Source of the DNA: JAJEFO01 sp022819605
GTDB taxonomy: Bacteria; Pseudomonadota; Alphaproteobacteria; Rhodobacterales; Rhodobacteraceae
DNA: 64,000 nt
Assembly: GCA_965221545.1 (NCBI GenBank)
Contig: OZ244901.1
Coordinates: 682,001 to 746,000 of the forward strand
Direction of reading: 5' to 3'
In this document: in pieces, positions 26,217-37,381 of the stretch
Position numbering within the stretch: position 1 is the first letter of the stretch
Layout of the letters: each line of letters opens with the position of its first letter
The notes under the pieces: model-generated
What the model was told of the DNA's origin: nothing
Database searches by the model: none
The model's input: the letters and a program-made list of their open reading frames with translations, nothing else
Position numbers and translations under genes: made by a program

Positions 26217-27749
26217 ATGCCAGACATTCTTGAGGAACTCACGAAGCGCCGGGCCGACGCGGCTTCCGGCGGAGGCAAGGAACGGGTCGCGGCCCATCAT
26301 GCCAAGGGGAAGCTGACGGCGCGCGAACGGGTCGAACTGTTGCTGGATGAAGGCTCGTTCGAAGAGTTCGACATGTTCGTCACGCATCGAACGACTGACT
26401 TCGGGATGGATCGAACAAGGCCTGCAGGCGACGGCGTCATCACGGGCTGGGGCACCATCAACGGCCGCATGGTCTACGTTTTCAGCCAGGACTTCACGGT
26501 CTTTGGCGGGTCGCTTTCCGAAACCCACGCCCAGAAGATCTGCAAGATCATGGACATGGCGCTTCAGAACGGGGCGCCGATCATTGGCCTGAATGACTCC
26601 GGGGGGGCGAGGATCCAGGAAGGCGTAGCCTCGCTTGCAGGCTATGCCGAAGTGTTCCAGCGAAACGTTCTGGCGAGTGGTGTTGTGCCCCAGATCAGCG
26701 TCATCATGGGACCTTGTGCGGGCGGCGCGGTCTACTCTCCGGCGATGACCGACTTCATCTTCATGGTGGAAGACAGTTCCTACATGTTCGTCACCGGCCC
26801 GGACGTCGTGAAAACGGTCACGAACGAGGTGGTGACGGCGGAAGATCTCGGCGGAGCCTTGACGCACACGAAGAAAAGTTCGGTGGCCGATGGCGCATTT
26901 CGCGACGATGTCGAGGCGCTGGCTGAAATCCGGCGTTTCTTCGACTTTCTGCCCTTGAACAACCGCGACAGGGCTCCGTCCCGGCCGTTCTTCGATGATC
27001 CGGCGCGGGCGGCGGAGAGCCTCGATACGCTGGTCCCGGAGAATCCGAACCAGCCTTACGACATGAAGGAACTGATTCTCAAGGTGGCCGACGAAGGCGA
27101 CTTCTTCGAGATACAGGCGGATTTCGCGGCGAACATCATCACGGGTTTCATCCGGCTTGAGGGACGGACCGTGGGCGTCGTTGCAAACCAGCCGCTGGTG
27201 CTGGCGGGCGTTCTGGACATTGACAGTTCGCGCAAGGCCGCCAGGTTCGTTCGGTTCTGCGATGCCTTCGAGATCCCGATTCTCACCTTCGTGGACGTGC
27301 CGGGCTTTCTGCCGGGAACGGCCCAGGAATACGGTGGCGTTATCAAGCACGGGGCCAAGCTCCTTTTCGCCTATGGCGAAGCCACCGTGCCCAAGGTCAC
27401 CGTGATCACCCGCAAGGCTTATGGTGGCGCCTATGTCGTGATGGCGTCAAAGCACCTGCGTGGAGACTTCAATTATGCCTGGCCGACCGCCCAGGTCGCC
27501 GTCATGGGTGCGAAGGGAGCGACCGAGATCCTCTATCGTTCCGAGTTGAAAGACCCCAAAAAGATCGCCGCTCGAACTGAGGAGTACGAGCGAAACTTCG
27601 CAAATCCGTTCAGGGCGGCCGAGCGCGGCTTCGTTGATGAGGTCATCATGCCGCATTCCACGCGGCTTCGCGCATGCCGCGCCTTTGCTTCGCTGAGGTC
27701 GAAGAGCCTCAACAATCCGTGGAAAAAGCACGACAATATTCCGCTTTGA
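26217..27749 (+). CDS. pccB: Propionyl-CoA carboxylase beta subunit
   Basis: Carboxyltransferase subunit moving CO2 from biotin on PccA to propionyl-CoA, giving (S)-methylmalonyl-CoA. The 510 residues match the family. Conserved blocks include GKLTARERVELLLDEGSF near the start, the first oxyanion region NDSGGARIQEGVASLAGY, MGPCAGGAVYSPA, and in the C-terminal half VDVPGFLPGTAQEYGGVIKHGAKLL and GGAYVVMASKHLRGD. A strong AGGAGG lies ahead of the ATG at 26217; the open frame extends upstream through the operator boxes, which rules out earlier starts. Confidence 0.97.
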   Translation: MPDILEELTKRRADAASGGGKERVAAHHAKGKLTARERVELLLDEGSFEEFDMFVTHRTTDFGMDRTRPAGDGVITGWGTINGRMVYVFSQDFTVFGGSLSETHAQKICKIMDMALQNGAPIIGLNDSGGARIQEGVASLAGYAEVFQRNVLASGVVPQISVIMGPCAGGAVYSPAMTDFIFMVEDSSYMFVTGPDVVKTVTNEVVTAEDLGGALTHTKKSSVADGAFRDDVEALAEIRRFFDFLPLNNRDRAPSRPFFDDPARAAESLDTLVPENPNQPYDMKELILKVADEGDFFEIQADFAANIITGFIRLEGRTVGVVANQPLVLAGVLDIDSSRKAARFVRFCDAFEIPILTFVDVPGFLPGTAQEYGGVIKHGAKLLFAYGEATVPKVTVITRKAYGGAYVVMASKHLRGDFNYAWPTAQVAVMGAKGATEILYRSELKDPKKIAARTEEYERNFANPFRAAERGFVDEVIMPHSTRLRACRAFASLRSKSLNNPWKKHDNIPL

Positions 27750-27989
27750 GCCGCCGAACGACATGCAGCTTTCTTGCCACATATTCGCCGAATTCGATGC
27801 GCAGCAACTAAGGTCTGGAAACCTTGTGCCAAAGTGCGCTAGGCAGGAACTGTCCTTCAAGGCGTGGCGCCCTTATCCGGGGTTTCGCCGTTGGGACGAA
27901 GTTGGCACTTCGGAGGCATATCCGGGTGTGGTGGCAAAATTGACGGGCCGATTTGCTGACGCGGCCTTGACGGATCGAAGGAGACAGCC

Positions 27990-28115
27990 ATGTCGTTCAC
28001 AGTCAAAACTCTTCTTGCACTTTGCATGCTCACCTTGGTCGCTGCATGCGACCAGGGCGAAACCATGGAAGAAATGCCCATGGTCATGGAAGAAGAGCCT
28101 ATGTCGAAGATGTAA
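27990..28115 (+). CDS. Small lipoprotein of 41 residues
   Basis: A short gene with a good ribosome site (AAGGAGA, about five bases before ATG). The product starts MSFTVKTLLALCMLTLVAAC, a lipoprotein signal with lipobox LVAAC, followed by about 20 residues rich in Glu and Met (CDQGETMEEMPMVMEEEP). After lipidation only this acidic, methionine-rich tail would be exposed. It lies between pccB and pccA and is followed by a hairpin. I infer an envelope location; function unknown. The Met/Glu content might bind metal, which is speculative. Confidence 0.75.
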   Translation: MSFTVKTLLALCMLTLVAACDQGETMEEMPMVMEEEPMSKM

Positions 28116-28126
28116 GACTCTTCCCT

Positions 28127-28151
28127 GGCCGGGCGCGGTCAGCGCCCGGTC
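28127..28151 (+). terminator. Hairpin after the small lipoprotein gene
   Basis: CCGGGCGC (28129-28136) pairs with GCGCCCGG (28142-28149) around a 5-base loop, and the stem extends by two more pairs. No U-tract follows. It may end or weaken the lipoprotein transcript or protect its 3' end. Confidence 0.5.
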
Positions 28152-28178
28152 CGTGGCCCCGCCGACGGAGGCCGGGCC

Positions 28179-28538
28179 ATGCTGAGGCACAAGGGCTTCC
28201 CCAGCCGCCTGCGCGGCACCGATTTCCAGTTCACGATCCGGCGCGCAAACCCTGACGGGCCGACTCCGCTCGTTGTGCGCGAGCGGCATGCAGATCGCAG
28301 ACCTGCCGCCTGCGCAGCCGATGCGGCATTCATGTCATGCCTTTGGACCCATTTCGGTCGGGACCCGTTTGTCCGCGGCAACCTGGATGCAGGGCGACTT
28401 TCCTGGGTTTTCGGGCGCGAGGTGATTCCCGCCGAAGATCCGTTTGATCCCGCAAGCTATGAGAGCATGCTCGTCATTGACGAGAATCGCGCTCGAACCT
28501 CCTTTCCCGGGGCCTTCAATGGAAAGTGCATGCCATGA
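28179..28538 (+). CDS. Hypothetical protein between pccB and pccA
   Basis: A 119-residue open frame with a good ribosome site (GGAGG eight bases before ATG). The product is basic at the N-terminus (MLRHKGFPSRLRGTDFQF) and contains CLWTHFGRDPFVRGNLDAG and EVIPAEDPFDPASYESML. No signal peptide or membrane helix. I do not recognise a family. Position within the pcc operon suggests co-expression with propionyl-CoA carboxylase. Confidence 0.6.
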   Translation: MLRHKGFPSRLRGTDFQFTIRRANPDGPTPLVVRERHADRRPAACAADAAFMSCLWTHFGRDPFVRGNLDAGRLSWVFGREVIPAEDPFDPASYESMLVIDENRARTSFPGAFNGKCMP

Positions 28539-28976
28539 CTTTCCGCAGCGCGACAACTTCGAGTTTCGGTTGTGCCGGTTCATTCACGCAGCGGCACGAG
28601 GAAATTGCCCGACTCTGGGCAAGCGTACCTCCAGTGAAAGGCGAACATGTCCGCAAACGCGCCAGAAGGGCATGGCTACGCATAGGGTGCTTTCGGCGTG
28701 TTCGCTTGCAGCCACTCCGGGGCTGGCAGCATGTGACGACGGAGCGGATCCCGAGCGGCCTGCCGTCGGTGGCCTCGCGGGATGTGTCGCAGGAGACATC
28801 GTCGACGAGGGTAGCTGACTCAAGAAAGCCGCTGCAGGCGCATCGGCCCATGAAGATTGAAGCGCGGGCGGGCGCGGGTTCGCTGCGAGATTACTGGAAA
28901 ACGGGCTGTTCGGGACGACCTGCAGGGATAACCCTGCTTGATTTCGGGTCGAATCTCGACCGATTGGAGAGATGAC
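28539..28976. other. Gap before pccA
   Basis: About 440 bases with no convincing gene on either strand. A long gap inside an otherwise cooperative gene group suggests that something has decayed here or that pccA has its own promoter; no TTTGC operator pair is seen. Confidence 0.35.
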
Positions 28977-30977
<2,001 letters not shown>

Positions 30978-31080
30978 TGCGACCAGAACACCAGCACCTG
31001 ACCGGGGTTGCTGCACGAAGCATGCATCATGGCGAGACGCTCAATATGGCTGTTCGTGCGGTACCGGCCGGTGCCTTGGG

Positions 31081-31569
31081 TCAGCCACCATCGAGAGCGT
31101 CGCGCAGTTCCTGCTTGCGAATCGGGAGGTTGTCGATGGAGCGCGTTATCTCGCGCACATCGCGCGGAAACGGTTTCCGCAGGATGACGCGACCGGCCTT
31201 GCTGACGACGATCAGCATGAAGCCGCGCGGGCGGAACTCGCGGCGAATTTCGGTTTCGTCAGCGGGTGCCGAGTCGGCAATCAGGACGACATCCCGCTTC
31301 ACGAGCTCGTCGATGCGCGCGGCCAGAAGCTCCATCTGCGTGCGGAAGGCCGGATCCTGCGGCGCGTCCGAAAAGACGATCAATGGCCGCGCGACCCACT
31401 TGAACCTGTCCAGATCGATGTCCTGCGCTTCGAAGACGGCGGAGGGATCGGCCTGCCATGCGGTCACGACCGAGTCTGCCGATTCGCCGGCATCCGTCGC
31501 CACTGCCGCGCACGGCGCAAGGCCTGCCAGCAATACGGCAAGAAATGCTGGTGTGATGCGTGATGTCAT
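31081..31569 (-). CDS. DUF4174 domain secreted protein
   Basis: A 162-residue protein with an N-terminal signal peptide (ITPAFLAVLLAGLAPCAAVATDAG) and a DUF4174 domain: FKWVARPLIVFSDAPQDPAF, ARIDELVKRDVVLIADSAP and RPRGFMLIVVSKAGRVILRKP. The fold is thioredoxin-like but lacks a CxxC. A GGAGG site precedes the ATG. It lies on the opposite strand between pccA and mcm. The function of the family is unknown. Confidence 0.85.
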   Translation of the reverse strand: MTSRITPAFLAVLLAGLAPCAAVATDAGESADSVVTAWQADPSAVFEAQDIDLDRFKWVARPLIVFSDAPQDPAFRTQMELLAARIDELVKRDVVLIADSAPADETEIRREFRPRGFMLIVVSKAGRVILRKPFPRDVREITRSIDNLPIRKQELRDALDGG

Positions 31570-31653
31570 GCCACCTCCATATGCCCCGAATATAAGTCGA
31601 ATTCGCAGGAATCGAAGGGGTCTTGAGGAAACCTGGCCAAACGGGGGTCCGCG

Positions 31654-33771
31654 ATGAACGACTGGAAGGAACTTGCCGAGAAGGAACTTCGCGGCGGAAG
31701 CGTCGAGGAAATTGAACGCGAGACGCTGGAAGGCATACGCATAAAGCCGCTCTACACGGTCGAGGACGCCAAGAGTCTCGCCCACATGGATGGCCTGCCC
31801 GGGTTCCCTCCATTCACGCGAGGCGTGAGGGCGACAATGTATGCAGGCCGGCCGTGGACCATCAGGCAGTATGCCGGGTTCTCGACGGCTGAGGAAAGCA
31901 ACGCATTCTATCGGCGCAACCTTGCGGCTGGACAGCAGGGCGTCAGCGTCGCGTTCGATCTGGCCACGCACCGTGGATATGACAGCGATCATCCGCGTGT
32001 CCTGGGTGACGTGGGAAAGGCCGGGGTCGCGATCGACAGCGTCGAAGACATGAAGATTCTCTTTGACGGCATTCCACTGGACCAGGTCAGCGTGTCTATG
32101 ACAATGAACGGTGCCGTGATTCCCGTGCTCGCGAATTTCATCGTGACGGGAGAAGAGCAGGGGCACGAGAAGTCGTTGCTTGCCGGCACGATTCAGAACG
32201 ACATCCTGAAGGAGTTCATGGTGCGGAACACCTATGTCTATCCGCCCGAGCCTTCGATGCGGATCGTGGGTGACATCATACAGTATGCTTCCGAGCACAT
32301 GCCGAAGTTCAATTCGATCTCGATTTCCGGCTATCACATGCAGGAGGCGGGTGCGAACCTCGTGCAGGAGCTTGCCTACACGCTTGCGAACGGGCGAGAG
32401 TATTGTCGTGCGGCGATCGCACGCGGCATGGACGTGGACACGTTCGCCGGCCGACTCAGCTTCTTTTTTGCCATTGGCATGAATTTCTTCATGGAAGTCG
32501 CCAAGCTCCGTGCGGCCAGGCTGCTGTGGAACCGGGTCATGGATGAGTTCGAGCCGCGCAATCCTCGCTCCAGAATGCTGCGGACACACTGCCAGACGTC
32601 GGGCGTGAGCCTCCAGGAACAGGATCCCTACAACAACGTGATACGGACCGCCTATGAGGCAATGAGCGCGGTGCTGGGCGGTACGCAGTCACTGCACACG
32701 AACGCGCTCGACGAGGCGATTGCGCTGCCGACCGATTTCTCCGCAAGGATCGCTAGGAACACGCAGCTGATACTGCAGGAGGAGACAGGAATCGCGGATG
32801 TCGTCGATCCGCTGGCAGGATCCTACTTTGTCGAGACCCTGACCGCTCAGCTGGCCGAGAAGGCCTGGGAGCTCATGGAGGAAATTGAGGAACTGGGCGG
32901 CATGACCAAGGCGGTTGCCACGGGCATGCCGAAGCTGCGAATCGAAGAGAGCGCGGCGAGGCGTCAGGCGATGATTGACCGGGGCGACGAGGTGATCGTC
33001 GGGGTCAACAAGTACGGCGCAACGGACGAGGACGAAATCGACATTCTTGAAATCGACAACGAGGAGGTCCGCAAGGCGCAGGTCGCGCGGCTCGAAGAGG
33101 TGCGGGACAACCGTGATCCGGCCGCCTGCGAAGCGGCGCTTGCAGAACTGGAACAAGCTGCACGCGAGGGGGGAAACCTGCTTCTCGCGGCGGTCGAGGC
33201 AGCCCGCGCAAGGGCCACAGTGGGAGAGATCAGCATGGCGATGGAAAAGGTGTTCGGTCGCCATCGGGCCGAGATCAGGACGCTTGCGGGAGTGTACGGC
33301 GCTGCGTACGAGGGCGATGAAGGCTTCGAAGCGATCCAGAGGGAAGTGGAATCGTTCGAGGAGGACGAAGGGCGCCGTCCGCGCATGCTGGTCGTCAAGC
33401 TGGGCCAGGATGGCCATGACCGCGGGGCGAAGGTGATTGCCACGGCCTTTGCGGACATCGGATTTGACGTGGACGTCGGGCCTTTGTTCCAGACACCGGA
33501 AGAGGCCGCACAGGACGCGGTCGATAACGATGTCCACGTGGTGGGAATTTCCTCTCAAGCTGCCGGGCACAAGACGCTTGCGCCCCGGTTGATCGAAGCG
33601 CTCAAGGAAAGGGATGCCGGGGAAATCCTGGTGATTTGCGGCGGCGTGATTCCGCAGCAGGACTACGGGTTTCTCAAGGAAGCCGGCGTCAAGGCCGTCT
33701 TCGGACCTGGCACGAACATTCCGGCCGCCGCGTCGGACATTGTCCGGCTGATACGCGAAGCGCAAAGCTAG
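31654..33771 (+). CDS. mcm: Methylmalonyl-CoA mutase
   Basis: Adenosylcobalamin-dependent mutase converting (R)-methylmalonyl-CoA to succinyl-CoA, completing the route from propionyl-CoA to the TCA cycle. The single 705-residue chain holds the substrate barrel (RGVRATMYAGRPWTIRQYAGF, YRRNLAAGQQGVSVAFDLATHRGYDSD) and the C-terminal cobalamin domain with the DxHxxG motif in LGQDGHDRGAKV, then VGISSQAAGH and ICGGVIPQQDY. The epimerase gene is not in the window. The start has a GGGGG run ahead of it. Confidence 0.97.
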   Translation: MNDWKELAEKELRGGSVEEIERETLEGIRIKPLYTVEDAKSLAHMDGLPGFPPFTRGVRATMYAGRPWTIRQYAGFSTAEESNAFYRRNLAAGQQGVSVAFDLATHRGYDSDHPRVLGDVGKAGVAIDSVEDMKILFDGIPLDQVSVSMTMNGAVIPVLANFIVTGEEQGHEKSLLAGTIQNDILKEFMVRNTYVYPPEPSMRIVGDIIQYASEHMPKFNSISISGYHMQEAGANLVQELAYTLANGREYCRAAIARGMDVDTFAGRLSFFFAIGMNFFMEVAKLRAARLLWNRVMDEFEPRNPRSRMLRTHCQTSGVSLQEQDPYNNVIRTAYEAMSAVLGGTQSLHTNALDEAIALPTDFSARIARNTQLILQEETGIADVVDPLAGSYFVETLTAQLAEKAWELMEEIEELGGMTKAVATGMPKLRIEESAARRQAMIDRGDEVIVGVNKYGATDEDEIDILEIDNEEVRKAQVARLEEVRDNRDPAACEAALAELEQAAREGGNLLLAAVEAARARATVGEISMAMEKVFGRHRAEIRTLAGVYGAAYEGDEGFEAIQREVESFEEDEGRRPRMLVVKLGQDGHDRGAKVIATAFADIGFDVDVGPLFQTPEEAAQDAVDNDVHVVGISSQAAGHKTLAPRLIEALKERDAGEILVICGGVIPQQDYGFLKEAGVKAVFGPGTNIPAAASDIVRLIREAQS

Positions 33772-33895
33772 CGCCGCGATTGCCTTGAATCATGGGGGTT
33801 GGCCGTGACGGAAGCCGTCAATCGGCTGACGCGAGCCGGCCGCGCATGAGGCGATTTACGCTTGCAGAGACGCTCCGCATCCGCATCTTTCCACC

Positions 33896-34522
33896 ATGAA
33901 GTTCTCTTTGGAACTTGACCACTTGGCGGTCGTCTGCCGTTCGATAGAGGAGGGCGCGGCGTCCGTCGAGCGCGCGCTTGGAATTGAAATGTCACCGGGC
34001 GGAAAGCACGCAGCCATGGGAACGCACAACTCGCTCCTCTCGCTTGGTCCGGATGTGTATCTTGAAGTCATTTCTGTGGATCCGGCAGCTCGACGGCCAG
34101 ATTGCAATCGCTGGTTCAATCTCGACAGTCACGCCGGGCCGCCGCTGCTTGCAAACTGGGTTTGCCGCACGAACGACCTTGCAGAGGCGCTCGATGCCGC
34201 TCCTGAAGGGACCGGAACACCCATGGCACTCGCCCGCGGAGAACTTGTTTGGCACATGGCCGTTGACGAGAGCGGGAGGCTTCCGTTCGACGGTGCGATG
34301 CCCGCCCTCATCCAGTGGGACACGGATGCTCATCCATGCAAGACCCTGCCCGACGTCGGCCTGAGGCTCGATTCCCTGGACGTGTTTCACCCTGAAGCGT
34401 CCGGACTGCTCGAAGTCTTCCCTGTACTTGAGACGCTTGGTTCGGTCACGGTCCGGCACGGATCCGGAAAACGCCTTGTGGCGCGGATTTCGACGCCCGA
34501 CGGGATGCGGGTGCTGCAATGA
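33896..34522 (+). CDS. Glyoxalase-like domain protein
   Basis: A 208-residue protein of the glyoxalase-like (VOC superfamily) type. It opens LELDHLAVVCRSIEEGAASVERALGI and contains HNSLLSLGPDVYLEVISVDP, which correspond to the first VOC module; the C-terminal half is more divergent. Likely a metal-dependent lyase, isomerase or binding protein, substrate unknown. Its stop overlaps the next gene by four bases. Confidence 0.82.
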   Translation: MKFSLELDHLAVVCRSIEEGAASVERALGIEMSPGGKHAAMGTHNSLLSLGPDVYLEVISVDPAARRPDCNRWFNLDSHAGPPLLANWVCRTNDLAEALDAAPEGTGTPMALARGELVWHMAVDESGRLPFDGAMPALIQWDTDAHPCKTLPDVGLRLDSLDVFHPEASGLLEVFPVLETLGSVTVRHGSGKRLVARISTPDGMRVLQ

Positions 34523-35010
34523 TCATCCGGCCAGCGGTTGAAGGCGATGCCGGGCGACTTGCCGAGATCCAGAATCCGGTCATCCGGGACACCGCGATCA
34601 CCTTCAATCCGAAGGTGCGAAGCACGGCCGAAATGCGAACCGCCATTCGTGACCTCCCTTGCTTTCTCGTCGTGGAGGATGGCGGGCGCGTGCTGGGCTT
34701 TGCATGTTACGATCAGTTCCGGAAGGGTCCCGGATACGCGCGCACCGCCGAACACACCATCGTCATTTCCGAAGAAGTGCGCGGCCAGGGCATGGGGCGC
34801 GCGCTGTTGGGTGCAGTCGAGCAACATGCGCGTGACGCCGGAATCGGGTCGATCTGGGCGGGCGTAAGCGGCGAAAACCCGTCCGGAGTGGCGTTTCACG
34901 CAAGCCTCGGATTCGAGGAAGTCGCGCGACTGCCAAAGGTCGGATTCAAATTCGGCCGCTGGATGGATCTGGTGCTCTTGCGCAAGTGCCTTGACGAGGC
35001 CTGTCGCTGA
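34519..35010 (+). CDS. GNAT acetyltransferase of the phosphinothricin acetyltransferase type
   Basis: A 163-residue acetyltransferase. MIIRPAVEGDAGRLAEIQNP is a typical opening; the acetyl-CoA loop is VRGQGMGRALLGAVEQHARD, followed by NPSGVAFHASLGFEEVARLPKVG. The similarity is to MnaT/phosphinothricin acetyltransferases, which acetylate methionine sulfone or similar amines. The start overlaps the stop of the glyoxalase-like gene (ATGA). Confidence 0.87.
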   Translation: MIIRPAVEGDAGRLAEIQNPVIRDTAITFNPKVRSTAEMRTAIRDLPCFLVVEDGGRVLGFACYDQFRKGPGYARTAEHTIVISEEVRGQGMGRALLGAVEQHARDAGIGSIWAGVSGENPSGVAFHASLGFEEVARLPKVGFKFGRWMDLVLLRKCLDEACR

Positions 35011-35444
35011 CTGGCTGACCTCGGCCCAGGTCCGAACTTGCCGAGGCTGCCGACCGCCGATTGGGTGGGGAGGCGGGACGGAAGCGCCACCTGAACAATG
35101 TCCATGCGGGGTCGCACGCAACGCAAGAAATGCCTGCTGCATGATCAGGCGATCAACGTGGTATTTCGCACGGGAGAACCGTGTTGTCGCATTTATTCTT
35201 GCTTTGTTCCGGTGATTCGGGTATGCATGTCGCGACGCGCGGAACGGACGAAATCCAAGTCGGTTCCGCGCGTTGATTGACGAGTGCGTGTTCGGCTTTG
35301 TGCCATGCACGTCTCACGGCAACTTGGGCCGTTTTCGGTTGGCGGGCGCGGAAGTCGCGCTCGTTGCGGAATAAATCAAGTGTTAACCTCTGCCGGGTGC
35401 GTGTATTGTCGCGCGAAGGCAAGATTCGATTGGGGGGAAGGTAC
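35011..35444. other. Region upstream of ssb
   Basis: About 430 bases without a recognised gene. It must contain the ssb promoter. In many relatives uvrA lies divergent from ssb; it is absent here, and I do not see a clear alphaproteobacterial SOS box (GTTC-n7-GTTC or GAAC-n7-GAAC). Confidence 0.35.
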
Positions 35445-35912
35445 ATGGCAGGTTCGGTGAACAAGGTCATTCTGATTGGCAACCTGGGCCAGGATCCGGA
35501 AGTGCGCACGTTCCAAGACGGCGGTAAGGTCTGTAATTTGCGCATCGCGACGTCCGAAACGTGGAAGGACCGCAACACGGGAGAGCGTCGAGAGCGCACG
35601 CAGTGGCATTCAGTCGTGCTTCGCAATGAAGGAACGATCCGCTTCGCCGAGCAGTACCTCACCAAGGGCGCGAAAGTCTATGTCGAGGGGCAGCTAGAGA
35701 CCCGGAAGTGGCAGGATCAGTCCGGCAACGACCGCTACACGACAGAGGTTGTTGTGCGGCCCTACAGCGGTGAATTGACGAGTCTGAGCAGCCGGAGCGA
35801 GCGAGGAAGTGCCAGCGGGCAGTACAATGATGCCGGTGCGGGCCCGCCGCCCGCAGACGATGGGGGCAGGTACTCGGCAAGCCACGATCTTGACGACGAA
35901 ATCCCGTTCTGA
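35445..35912 (+). CDS. ssb: Single-stranded DNA-binding protein
   Basis: A 155-residue SSB that coats single-stranded DNA and recruits repair and replication enzymes. The OB fold starts MAGSVNKVILIGNLGQDPEVR and includes WHSVVLRNE and YVEGQLETRKWQDQSG. A glycine-, serine- and proline-rich linker leads to the acidic tip DLDDEIPF, which binds partner proteins. The ATG at 35445 follows a GGGGGGAAGG ribosome site; the open frame extends further upstream but without family resemblance. Confidence 0.96.
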   Translation: MAGSVNKVILIGNLGQDPEVRTFQDGGKVCNLRIATSETWKDRNTGERRERTQWHSVVLRNEGTIRFAEQYLTKGAKVYVEGQLETRKWQDQSGNDRYTTEVVVRPYSGELTSLSSRSERGSASGQYNDAGAGPPPADDGGRYSASHDLDDEIPF

Positions 35913-36157
35913 GCAGGGCTGGACGCTCGACGGGATGCACTGATTGGTTGCAGCCCGGACGGACGGCGCAGCACGATGCGAAATCTTGGAAAACGGCCTC
36001 GTCCGCGCCATCTGCACATTGCGACATGCACAAGTGCAATGATCGCTTCAGGACATCGCATTGCGCAGGGCGCGTCCTTTGTCTCGCGTTCGACACACGC
36101 CTGACAATGCCTGCGTCACCCGCAGTGCAAGGAATGCGCTATGAATTTGGCGACGTC

Positions 36158-37072
36158 TCACGCATGAGTGTGTCGGGTCTTCGGGTGCAGGGAGTTCTCC
36201 AGAAGATTCTCGGACTCATGCAGCACATGCTCGGCCTGTCCCACGATCAACGGATCCGGGACGCCTACGACCTCTGCGTCCTTTCCCGGGTATTCAAGGC
36301 TGTTCAGAAAATGCTGCATGCAGGCGATTCTCGCTCTCTTCTTGTCGTTTGACTTTATGATCGTCCACGGCGCGTCGGCAGTGTCCGTATAGAAGAACAT
36401 GGCTTCCTTGGCCTCGGTGTAGGCACCCCACTTGCCCAGGCTGGCGCGATCGACCGGTGACAGCTTCCAACGCTTCAGCGGATCGGACTCACGAGAATCG
36501 AAGCGGTTCCTTTGCTCATCCTGGGTAACGGAAAACCAGTACTTGTAGAGCCGGATGCCTGATCGAACGAGCATTCGTTCCAGCTCCGGGGCCTCGCGCA
36601 TGAATTCAAGATACTCGTTCGGAGAACAAAACCCCATGACACGTTCTACGCCTGCGCGGTTGTACCAGGACCGGTCATAGAACACCATTTCGCCGGCCGT
36701 GGGCAAGTGCTCGATGTACCGCTGGAAGAACCACTGCCCCTTTTCGGTGTTCGTAGGCTTGTTCAATGCGGCGACTCTTGCGGTTCGAGGATTGAGATGC
36801 TCCATGAATCGCTTGATTGTGCCTCCCTTGCCGGCGGCATCCCGACCCTCGAAGAGAAGGACGAACTTCTGTCCGGTCTCCTGTGCCCAGATCTGGACCT
36901 TCAACAGCTCGGCCTGCAATTTTGCCTTGTGCCCCTCATAGGCGCGGCGGGACAGACGATCAGAATACGGGTACTTTCCACGCTCGAACGCATCGCGGAT
37001 TTCCTCGATTGTGTTCGGACTGGAACTCCCTGCGCCTTTCTCTTCCTTTGCCTTGGCGGAGTTGGTGGCCAT
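36158..37072 (-). CDS. ppk2: Polyphosphate kinase 2
   Basis: A 304-residue PPK2-family kinase that transfers phosphate between polyphosphate and nucleotides, usually making nucleoside triphosphates or diphosphates from polyphosphate. Walker A is EGRDAAGKGGTIKRF; the lid and Walker B region has FYDRSWYNRAGVERVMGFC. The WKLSPVD and NDKKRARI stretches are typical of the short, single-domain class. AGGAG precedes the ATG. The exact nucleotide preference cannot be deduced. Confidence 0.92.
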   Translation of the reverse strand: MATNSAKAKEEKGAGSSSPNTIEEIRDAFERGKYPYSDRLSRRAYEGHKAKLQAELLKVQIWAQETGQKFVLLFEGRDAAGKGGTIKRFMEHLNPRTARVAALNKPTNTEKGQWFFQRYIEHLPTAGEMVFYDRSWYNRAGVERVMGFCSPNEYLEFMREAPELERMLVRSGIRLYKYWFSVTQDEQRNRFDSRESDPLKRWKLSPVDRASLGKWGAYTEAKEAMFFYTDTADAPWTIIKSNDKKRARIACMQHFLNSLEYPGKDAEVVGVPDPLIVGQAEHVLHESENLLENSLHPKTRHTHA

Positions 37073-37381
37073 GAAATGTCTCCTGTACAGCCCGTTTGAG
37101 GCGGGCGCGTGCTACAGATCGAATCGGTCAAGGTGTTACAGTTCGCGACCTGCCAGCCTGGGTTCGATCTGAGAATTGCAAAGAGCGCGGCACTGCAAGC
37201 GTTTGCACGGAATAGCCCACTGCGGTCGTGACGTCCACAAATGCTTGTCGGACAGGGGCTGCAAGATCTGAAGTCACAGACGTGGCATGACGGAGGAGAG
37301 GCGGCCCCTTATTCCAGTGACGCAACAGGTCAGGCAGATTGTCTCAAGGCTGGCGAGCCTGTTCCTTGGCTCTTTCGCAAC
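37073..37381. other. Intergenic region between gap and ppk2
   Basis: About 310 bases holding the ppk2 promoter and the 3' end of the gap transcript (both on the minus strand). I see no further gene or strong hairpin. Confidence 0.3.

Noticed and set aside
31570..32589. Minus-strand extension of the DUF4174 frame to 502 codons
   Set aside because: The upstream part is antisense to mcm; the true start at 31569 has a GGAGG site and signal peptide.
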